From contig CANHMN010000098.1 in assembly GCA_947461645.1 (NCBI GenBank), positions 1-6,692 of the forward strand: 6,692 nucleotides of DNA, written 5' to 3'. Below, in pieces: positions 1 through 5,933 of this stretch. The translations under genes and the position numbers were made by a program. The notes beneath the pieces were generated by a model. The model saw only the letters and a program-made list of their open reading frames with translations, ran no database searches and was not told where the DNA came from. This stretch comes from Chitinophagaceae bacterium (GTDB taxonomy: Bacteria; Bacteroidota; Bacteroidia; Chitinophagales; Chitinophagaceae). Position 1 is the first letter of the stretch; every line of letters starts with the position of its first letter.

Positions 1-3000
1 CCGGTTCTAACGGATCCACCGGTACCTGAAGCGGTAAACAATGAAGTACCCGATTCAAAACCTTCTGATGCCAACGTAACAGGTGGTACTGATGGATCAA
101 AGAAATTAGGGAAGGCACTTACATCCAACAAATATCCATTACCGGCACAGGCTGAAGCTGACCAGTTGGCCTGGAACTCAGTTAAAGTAATGTTGGTTCC
201 TGAAGTAGGAACTGGTGCTGCAGGGATCGAAGTCATTTGTGCTCCCGACAAAGGTAAAGTCGATAAATAGGAAACGTTGTTGTTGCCACTTCCGTTATAA
301 GAATAAATCTTATAATTATAATTGGTAGCATCAATTAGTGATGAAACTATAAATGTTGTGTCGGCTCCAAAAAAAACAACCGTTGCATTACCCAAAGTAG
401 CACCTATGCTGTACTCGGTTCCTGAAACAGGATCAGCATCAGGCGCAGTCGCACCTGAAGACCTTAACACCAAATAACCTGAAGGTACCGTTGTAGCATT
501 TCTCCAGTTCAATGTCATGCCATTACAAGTAATGTTACTGAACGATAAACTTGTAGGTTGAGCAACAGGAGCTGAAGCAAATGTTGTAGCACTTGCTGAT
601 GGTGCTGCATTGATTAAATATGCATAGGTAGAATCATTAACCCCATTCCAAGAATAAGGAATGATGGCGTAAGTGTATTGTGTGTTTCCTGTCAATCCGG
701 TTGAAGACAGAGAAGTTAAAGCGGTAGAAGACAAAATTGTTGTACCTGTTGCAGCAACTGGCGCTTGTCCGTTAATGTTGGTTATTCCAGGAACTTCAGG
801 GAAGGCTGAGCGCAATACCAAATATCCGTTAACTGCACTCGGATTGTTCGCAAAAGTAGCTGCATTCCAAGAAAGGTTTATTTGTGTTCCACTTATAGGA
901 GTTGCTGCCAATGAAGTTACGTGAGCCAATGGAGATGAGGCAAGCGTAAAGAAACTTGACTGTGGGCTCAAAGCCAAAGAACCACCTGCATTTACAGCAT
1001 ACCCTGCAAAGAAGTATTTGGTCATTGGTTGAAGATCAGAACGAATATGTGAGAACGCCCCCAAAGATGTTCCACCTTCATCCAAAGTATTGTTGGTGAT
1101 GTTTACAGGAGATGAAGTGCTGTACACAGTACCTCTCTGAACAATATCTGCACCACCATCCGTATCCAATGTTGCTCCCAATACAGCGCTTGTAGCCGAA
1201 ATAGCGCTTACCGTTGAAGCCGAAAGTGATGGTGGAGCAACTGTTGAAGTTGTTCCTGATGCGGTTGGTGCAGATGCTGTAAGATAATTATATGTACCTG
1301 CATTTACACCATCCCAGGTATAAGGTACCAATAAGAAATTATAGGAAGTACCTGATGCAAGTCCTGTTGCACTAGCAGAAACAACATCTCCTCCAATATT
1401 TTGATCTACAATGGTTGTGTTTGCTCCTACAGTTGGAGCAGCTCCATTTGCTCCAGTAAAACTTGGCGTATTAGGTGCGGTTGCAACCATTAAAATATAT
1501 CTCTTGGCTGTTGCTCCAGATGCAGGAAATTCTGCCGAAGACCAGTTCAAATCCAGCTGGCTGGAAGAGAAAGGAATGGTTGACAAAGAACTCGCCTGAA
1601 CGGTTGGAGGATTGGAAAGGGTATAGAAGTTATTTTCCGCAGACAATCCGGTACCTTCTGCATTAACAGCATAACCTCTGAAGAAGTAACGTGTTTCCGG
1701 AGCAAGTGTTCTTGTCTGTGTAAACGAACCGACTGTTGCACTTGCATCTGCCTGAGCATTATCGGTTGCGGTAACTCCTGCAGAAGTTTTGTAGGCGATA
1801 CCTCTTTCAGTAATCGAGGGAGTTGAACCTACTGAAGTTACACTGACAGTTAAATCTGCACTATTGTTTGTAACATTAGAGAATGTAGGAGCATTAAACG
1901 AAGGTAGGACAGATTGTGACGTTGTAACAAAGATAACATTTGAAGAATTTGAGGAATTGGCTCCTATTGAATTTAGATTATAAGTATAAGGAATCCCTCC
2001 AGTTAAATTGTTAAAAACATAGGATGAGCCTAAGGGATTGTTAACATTAAGCACTTGTGATCTAAAATCATCAATAATCCATGCCTCTGCAGCATTGTCA
2101 TTTCTAAGTGTGATTCTGATACGAAGTCTACTTACAGAAGGAAGACCAGTTATTGAAATTGTTGACAAACCACTTGCATCTATTAATGCTCCAGAACCTA
2201 CGGTTTGAAATATAGTAGGTGTAATATCCCCATCATATGTGGCGGAGGCAATAGCAGTAGAATTTGTGAATGACCAACGAACATTACTATTACCTCTTAA
2301 TACTAAAGTGTTAAACCAATTTACTCCGTTATCAGGACTAATTTCAACAATAACACTATCAGTAGCATCAAGTCCATTTCCAGTTGATGTTGCATAAGAC
2401 AAAGCTGCTAATCGGAAACTAAATGAAAGGTTTGTAAGCGAAGACGTGTTTATAGCCGAAGAAGTTAAACTAGTTCTTCCATTATTCACACCATATCCAT
2501 ATGAACCTGATGCAGCCAAAGTAGCGGAAGAGGGATCACCTCCAACGTTGGTTCCTGTTAAAAAGCTTCCACCAGTACCGTTGGCTGTAAATAGCGACAT
2601 GGAGTTTTCAAAACCCTCAAAAATATTCAATGATAATGATGTGCTGTTTGCACAACTTGCCGTTCCGTTCCAGTTGGCAGTAAAAGTATTGGAAAAAATA
2701 TCGGTTGCTGCAGTAGCCGTTAGCGCTGAAGGAGCTAATGTAGCAGTAGAGCCTGTCAATGGCGATGGCGTTAAATAAGATATAGATGAACCACTTCCAT
2801 TGTAACTGTATATTTTAAAATTATTGGTTGTTCCATCTGTAAGTGAAGAAAGCGTAAAAGAAGTGCCAGAACCCACATAAGCTACTGTTGCATTGCCTAT
2901 GGTTTGACCAACGGTATAAGCGGTCGTTGAAACAGGATCTGTATTTGGCGCTGTGCCTCCGGTTGTTCTCAATACGATATATCCATCTGGACTTGGAGAT

Positions 3001-4166
3001 GCAGCCGTCCAGTTTACTGTCATACCATTACAGGTAAGTGAAGTGACATTATAATTGGTAGGCTGAGCTGTTGGAGCAGCTGTAATATCTTGAGTCAAAG
3101 TAGTGAAAGTAAGGTTTGAACCATAACTTACACCAACAGAGTTTACCGCAAATGCCCGTATATTGTAGGTAGTAGACAAAGAAAGACCATTTAAATTGGC
3201 TGTAAATGCACCGGTACCGCCAGTTGCATCAATTATTAATCCGCCACCTGTTGTGTTGGTTGTATCTGAAATGGCGCTTGTACTATAAACAAGACCTCTT
3301 CTGGTAACTGTGGCACCGCCATCGGCAGATACATTACCACCAGAAACTGCGGTAGTACCGTTAATAGAAGAAGCTGCAGTTGTTGTTACAGTTGAAACCA
3401 CCGGTCCGTTGGAGGCAGTTACTGAAGCCCAGCTGCTACCTACCCTAACTCCATCAATTACAACTGACGGAGCAGCATTAGCAGTACCCTGGCGTAAACC
3501 GAACCTGTCTATAGTAGTAGCATCAGAGTTTGCAGTAGTTAAAGGTCCTATTGTAGGGGTTGGCTCTGAAGCACCCAAAACCGGATTAATGAAAAAGCTC
3601 AGCGCATCATCCTGTGCATTAGGATTATAAGTATACTTTAAAACGACTAAATAGGTTGTACCGAAAGCCCTTTCGGTTGTTTCATATGTCGTAGTTCCGG
3701 TTGATTTGGAAATACCGGTAACAAATCCGGTTCCACTAGATCTTGCATAAAAACGAACCGTATATGCTGTGCCACTCATTAAAGTAAAAAAGTAGTCACC
3801 AGTAGCCTGTGTAGAATTTACTCTCATTAAGAAAGAAATGTAGGCGCTTCCGGTAGTGATTGCAGGAGAAAAGGCTCTGCTGATATCCTCACCCGAAGTG
3901 GTAAGGGTAGCTGCATTACCAACACCACTGGCAGGTGATCCGGAATAAGTTAAACCGGGGGTAGTTACAGTTATTATAGGATTTGCACTTGTACCTACCA
4001 CAACAAAGCCGTTAGAGGTAAGCGCTGTTCCGGACGTATAACTGAAATCCTCAGTTAAAATCTGTGCTGCAACTTTGTTGGCGGATGTTAATGCCGCAAA
4101 CAAAGTCATAAGAACTGCAAACAACCAATTAAATGAGGTTGGTTTTGAATAGCTTTTCGCTTTCAT
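1..4166 (-). CDS. Giant secreted fn3-repeat protein, probable T9SS adhesin (C-terminus beyond window)
   Basis: I read this frame codon by codon: it is open from ATG at 4166 to the left edge, 1388 codons with no stop. Residues 1-35 are a Sec signal peptide (K/S-rich start, hydrophobic core about 12-29, likely cleavage near A33-A34-Q35). Residues 36-248 resemble the lectin/concanavalin-like beta-sandwich found at the N-terminus of many Bacteroidota surface proteins. After that come: an Ig/fn3-like domain with an 'RGLVYST' signature (250-357); an fn3 domain (361-477); an fn3 domain containing an inserted MAM/jelly-roll-like domain (478-749, insert about 516-705); RG-type plus fn3 (752-976); RG-type plus fn3 (977-1196); fn3 (1198-1314); and the start of another inserted-type fn3 (1315-1388). 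No catalytic motif is visible. Likely role, inferred: cell-surface adhesion or binding of polysaccharide or protein. Export by T9SS is also inferred, because the C-terminal sorting domain is not in the window. It reads away from the glycosyltransferase operon, with its own long leader. Confidence 0.9.
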   Translation of the reverse strand, partial: MKAKSYSKPTSFNWLFAVLMTLFAALTSANKVAAQILTEDFSYTSGTALTSNGFVVVGTSANPIITVTTPGLTYSGSPASGVGNAATLTTSGEDISRAFSPAITTGSAYISFLMRVNSTQATGDYFFTLMSGTAYTVRFYARSSGTGFVTGISKSTGTTTYETTERAFGTTYLVVLKYTYNPNAQDDALSFFINPVLGASEPTPTIGPLTTANSDATTIDRFGLRQGTANAAPSVVIDGVRVGSSWASVTASNGPVVSTVTTTAASSINGTTAVSGGNVSADGGATVTRRGLVYSTSAISDTTNTTGGGLIIDATGGTGAFTANLNGLSLSTTYNIRAFAVNSVGVSYGSNLTFTTLTQDITAAPTAQPTNYNVTSLTCNGMTVNWTAASPSPDGYIVLRTTGGTAPNTDPVSTTAYTVGQTIGNATVAYVGSGTSFTLSSLTDGTTNNFKIYSYNGSGSSISYLTPSPLTGSTATLAPSALTATAATDIFSNTFTANWNGTASCANSTSLSLNIFEGFENSMSLFTANGTGGSFLTGTNVGGDPSSATLAASGSYGYGVNNGRTSLTSSAINTSSLTNLSFSFRLAALSYATSTGNGLDATDSVIVEISPDNGVNWFNTLVLRGNSNVRWSFTNSTAIASATYDGDITPTIFQTVGSGALIDASGLSTISITGLPSVSRLRIRITLRNDNAAEAWIIDDFRSQVLNVNNPLGSSYVFNNLTGGIPYTYNLNSIGANSSNSSNVIFVTTSQSVLPSFNAPTFSNVTNNSADLTVSVTSVGSTPSITERGIAYKTSAGVTATDNAQADASATVGSFTQTRTLAPETRYFFRGYAVNAEGTGLSAENNFYTLSNPPTVQASSLSTIPFSSSQLDLNWSSAEFPASGATAKRYILMVATAPNTPSFTGANGAAPTVGANTTIVDQNIGGDVVSASATGLASGTSYNFLLVPYTWDGVNAGTYNYLTASAPTASGTTSTVAPPSLSASTVSAISATSAVLGATLDTDGGADIVQRGTVYSTSSPVNITNNTLDEGGTSLGAFSHIRSDLQPMTKYFFAGYAVNAGGSLALSPQSSFFTLASSPLAHVTSLAATPISGTQINLSWNAATFANNPSAVNGYLVLRSAFPEVPGITNINGQAPVAATGTTILSSTALTSLSSTGLTGNTQYTYAIIPYSWNGVNDSTYAYLINAAPSASATTFASAPVAQPTSLSFSNITCNGMTLNWRNATTVPSGYLVLRSSGATAPDADPVSGTEYSIGATLGNATVVFFGADTTFIVSSLIDATNYNYKIYSYNGSGNNNVSYLSTLPLSGAQMTSIPAAPVPTSGTNITLTEFQANWSASACAGNGYLLDVSAFPNFFDPSVPPVTLASEGFESGTSLFTASGTGGSVRT
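3..575 (-). repeat. Supra-domain repeat, copy 2 (fn3 pair, residues 1198-1388, truncated by edge)
   Basis: This block of the giant protein repeats the block at 2556-3080 with an 835-residue offset. Shared landmarks are the AQPT start, 'TCNGMT.NW', 'GY.VLR', 'GNATV', 'KIYSYNGSG', a lone cysteine at residue 1340, and then 'EGFE..SLFTA.GTGG' where the inserted jelly-roll-like domain begins. Compared with copy 1 it carries 16 extra residues (Pro/Phe-rich) between the second cysteine and the EGFE motif. The rest of the inserted domain lies beyond the left edge. The similarity is at protein level; the DNA has diverged substantially, so the duplication is old. Confidence 0.8.
579..1238 (-). repeat. 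Two-domain module copy 2 (RG-type Ig-like + fn3, residues 977-1196)
   Basis: This is the second copy of a two-domain unit. The first half carries 'DTDGGADIVQRGTVYST' and 'YFFAGYAVNA'. The second half carries 'INLSWN', 'GYLVLRS', 'IIPYSWNGVN' and ends in an Ala/Ser-rich linker. It follows copy 1 directly with almost no spacer. This kind of RG-type repeat is common in long Bacteroidota surface proteins; the specific domain family assignment is by eye. Confidence 0.75.
1239..1913 (-). repeat. Two-domain module copy 1 (RG-type Ig-like + fn3, residues 752-976)
   Basis: This is the first copy of the two-domain unit. The RG-type half has 'SITERGIAYKTS' and 'RYFFRGYAVNAEG'. The fn3 half has 'QLDLNWSSAEFP', 'RYILMVA', 'LVPYTWDGVN' and 'YLTASAPTASGTT'. 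Matching landmarks recur 220-225 residues later in copy 2. A third, unpaired RG-type domain sits near the N-terminus at residues 250-357 (positions 3096-3419). Confidence 0.75.
2556..3080 (-). repeat. Supra-domain repeat, copy 1 (fn3 pair up to inserted domain)
   Basis: Residues 363-537 of the giant protein form the first copy of the block seen again at the left edge. It starts at AQPT and contains 'TCNGMTVNW' (Cys 379), 'GYIVLR', 'GNATV' and 'KIYSYNGSG'. A second fn3 strand follows with 'TANWNGTASC' (Cys 505). The polypeptide then leaves the fn3 fold at 'FEGFENSMSLFTA' into a separate domain that ends at 'WIIDDF' (residues 696-701). The fn3 pattern resumes with 'YVFNNLTGGIPYTYNLNSIG', as expected for a domain inserted in a loop. 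Confidence 0.8.
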
Positions 4167-4197
4167 ACACAATTGTTTTTTGTTTTTTTGTGAGTAA

Positions 4198-4219
4198 CGA
4201 CGGGCCTTTTAGCACGCCG
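4198..4219 (-). promoter_or_regulatory. Stem-loop in the 5' leader of the giant-protein gene
   Basis: Read on the minus strand, CGGCGTGC and GCCCGTCG can pair around the 6-base loop TAAAAG: seven pairs including one G-U, with one internal mismatch. The structure ends 31 bases before the ATG. It is strikingly GC-rich inside an A/T-rich leader, so a role in mRNA stability or translation is plausible. Between it and the start, the A-rich tract could form a weak 5-pair stem (CACAA/TTGTG, 4168-4192) that would touch the start region. Neither structure has a following U-run, so I do not call a terminator. Confidence 0.4.
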
Positions 4220-4278
4220 GTGTTGTTATATTAGTGTGATAAAATTTCAGTTGAATTCTAGTTCGTGAAAAAAGCGTT

Positions 4279-4286
4279 CAAAAATA
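4279..4286 (-). promoter_or_regulatory. Candidate Bacteroidota -7 box for the giant-protein gene
   Basis: The minus strand reads TATTTTTG, a full match to the Bacteroidota primary-sigma -7 consensus TAnnTTTG, 112 bases upstream of the ATG. No TTG is found 17-23 bases further upstream; only a TTT occurs at about the right place, so the -33 element is weak or absent. A second TAnnTTTG match (TACTTTTG, 4415-4422 minus) also lacks a -33 TTG and lies farther away. Placement implies a leader of roughly 100 nucleotides that includes the stem-loop at 4198-4219. Confidence 0.35.
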
Positions 4287-4522
4287 CACAAATTGTTTAG
4301 TAAATGTTAAACCTTTATTTCAATAATCATAATTTTTCGAGGGGTTTTTTCTGAACTAAATGACGCGATTTTTCCCCAAAATAATGGTGAAAATTAACCT
4401 CTCTTTTTCAGTTGCAAAAGTAGGTGCGAGTTCGGCTCCCCTTTTCCATACCAATGTTACCAAATCATTAATATTCTCTTCCGCTTACCTAACCTTTTGT
4501 GACTTTATACATATATATACAT

Positions 4523-4542
4523 GCAAGGATAACAGTCCTTGC
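4523..4542. repeat. Perfect 7-bp inverted repeat (possible terminator or regulatory hairpin)
   Basis: GCAAGGA and TCCTTGC are perfectly complementary around the 6-base spacer TAACAG. On the minus strand it lies about 255 bases past the glycosyltransferase stop, and is followed by ATGTATATATAT rather than a U-run, so it is a poor intrinsic terminator. On the plus strand it is followed by only TTT. It could be a processed 3'-end structure or a protein-binding site. Confidence 0.35.
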
Positions 4543-4548
4543 TTTCCG

Positions 4549-4558
4549 TTGGTACCAA
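4549..4558. repeat. 10-bp perfect palindrome TTGGTACCAA
   Basis: This is a self-complementary 10-mer seven bases beyond the inverted repeat at 4523-4542. On the minus strand it is preceded by a partial direct copy (TGGTATTGGTACC). It is a plausible dimeric-regulator site, but a palindrome of this size can occur by chance. Confidence 0.2.
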
Positions 4559-4797
4559 TACCAGAAGTTTGATCCATGGTAGGATGAAACTTGCAAAAAG
4601 ACAATTAATTTTTTAAAACACCTAGATTTCTATTTCAAATCAATGATAACCAATGCAATAGCTATAATTACTTAATTATATATTAACAAAATATTGCTTT
4701 TTTCTAAAAAATGGAGAATATCCGTACGTAAATCCAATTGGGCAATTTATGGTATGGCAGAATCGGTAAATGGAAGGTTGTTTTATTTCAGATCAGA

Positions 4798-5916
4798 TTA
4801 CACAGACGCTTCGTTTATACTATGCAAATAGGCATCAATTACTAACTTTTTATCATATTCCCGTATAACTTTTTGACGAGCCTTTTTGCCCATGTCAATT
4901 CTATTTTCTTGCGGTAATTCAATAATACGAAGCATTTTATCGGCAAGATCTTCCGCATCCGCCACCTTGCACAAATAACCCGTTACGCCATCTTCCACAA
5001 TCTCCCTACAACCCGTTGTGTCACAAGTTATACAAGGTCGCTCCATACTGGAAGCTTCCAATAACACATTGCTCGTGCCCTCTCTGTATGATGGAAGCAC
5101 AACCGTGTCCGATGAGGCTATATAGCTTCTCACATCTAGTATCTCACCTACATAATTGATAACACCCTCATCCACCCACGCTTCCAGCTGTTCGGCTGTA
5201 ATGGTGTTTCCTTTTAGGTTCTGTGTCCACAAGGGCCCTATTACCCGGAACAAAACATGTTGATGCTGCTTTCGCACTATTCTTGCTGCTTCCACAAACT
5301 CAACAATGCCTTTGTCTTTCAACAACCTTCCAATATAAAGAAACACAAAAACCTCTTTATCGAAGACTTTTTCAGCAGGAGAAAAATGAACATAATCAAT
5401 TCCCGATCCGGGTATCAACTGAGTAGATTGGTGATGCAAAAATCCGTGCTTCAAAAACAAATCTCTGTCATCGGTATTTTGAAAAAAAATACGTGCTGTT
5501 TTTTTGAGAGAAAAACGATATAAGGAGCGTGCAATTTTATACGCAATGTTGTTGCTTGCAAACAATGGTCCTATTCCGGTGATGTTTGTTATAGTGGGAA
5601 TACCCAACCATCGGGTTACCAAATTGCCCCAGATGGCAGGCCTAATGGTAAATGTAAGGCAAATATCCGCCTTCAAGTCCTTCATCGCTTTTTTAAGCCT
5701 GAGCATGTACCTGAAAATATGAAACGGATTTTGTGAGCTGCTCTTCACGTCTATGACCTGTAATCCCATTTTTTCTGCAGCTTGCAGTTGTTGAGAAGTT
5801 CCGGTTGTCAATACGGTCACCGTATGTCCCTGCTCCATCAATACCTGAGTTAGCTTACTCCTTACCGTTAGGGTAGAAATAATGTTGTTTTCCAGTATGA
5901 CAATGTTCAGCTTCAT
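4798..5916 (-). CDS. GT4 family (CapM-like) glycosyltransferase
   Basis: The 372-residue product has the usual length for a GT-B fold, retaining GT4 enzyme. It would transfer a sugar from an activated donor onto a growing lipid-linked glycan on the cytoplasmic face of the inner membrane. The N-terminal acceptor half contains 'TFTIRPAIWGNL' (about 88-99) and 'NITGIGPLF' (111-119), typical of the CapM-like subgroup. The C-terminal donor half has 'YIGRLLKDKG' (194-203; R197 and K202 in the donor-phosphate-binding position) and the EX7E motif E279-E287 within 'PSYREGTSNVLLEAS'. I chose ATG at 5916, giving MKLNIVILEN. An in-frame TTG at 5937 would add seven hydrophobic residues and overlap the upstream stop, and is less likely. 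The gene lies 17 bases after the amidotransferase gene, so the two are probably co-transcribed. Donor and acceptor sugars cannot be read from sequence. Confidence 0.92.
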   Translation of the reverse strand: MKLNIVILENNIISTLTVRSKLTQVLMEQGHTVTVLTTGTSQQLQAAEKMGLQVIDVKSSSQNPFHIFRYMLRLKKAMKDLKADICLTFTIRPAIWGNLVTRWLGIPTITNITGIGPLFASNNIAYKIARSLYRFSLKKTARIFFQNTDDRDLFLKHGFLHHQSTQLIPGSGIDYVHFSPAEKVFDKEVFVFLYIGRLLKDKGIVEFVEAARIVRKQHQHVLFRVIGPLWTQNLKGNTITAEQLEAWVDEGVINYVGEILDVRSYIASSDTVVLPSYREGTSNVLLEASSMERPCITCDTTGCREIVEDGVTGYLCKVADAEDLADKMLRIIELPQENRIDMGKKARQKVIREYDKKLVIDAYLHSINEASV

Positions 5917-5933
5917 TATACAAAAATAAAAAA

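Larger units (their letters stand above)
4167..4797. other. 631-base AT-rich intergenic region without a convincing gene
   Basis: This gap separates the end of the glycosyltransferase operon from the start of the giant-protein gene, both on the minus strand. It holds the leader stem-loop and -7 box of the latter, a perfect inverted repeat at 4523-4542, a 10-base palindrome at 4549-4558, and a tRNA-3'-end-like stretch around 4411-4454. The only open frame of any length (plus strand, 4360-4572, 70 codons) has no recognisable domain, and its composition looks like translated AT-rich spacer. I see no clear hairpin-plus-U-run terminator directly after the glycosyltransferase stop. Confidence 0.6.

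Noticed and set aside
2446..2778. Plus-strand open frame of 110 codons (and similar ones at 673, 1411 and 3310)
   Set aside because: They lie antisense to the uninterrupted giant-protein frame. The Val/Pro/Ala-rich translation is what Thr/Ser/Gly/Asn-rich repeats give on the opposite strand.
1..4166. A CRISPR array or DNA-level tandem repeat suggested by recurring motifs
   Set aside because: The recurrence is at protein level only, with diverged codons and long periods; no short identical repeats with unique spacers.
4403..4454. Calling an intact tRNA gene
   Set aside because: T-stem and D-arm pairing fail and there is no GG in a D-loop; kept only as a low-interest finding.
4360..4572. Plus-strand open frame of 70 codons in the intergenic gap
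   Set aside because: No domain or signal sequence, no ribosome-binding context, composition of AT-rich spacer, and it runs through the inverted repeat and palindrome.
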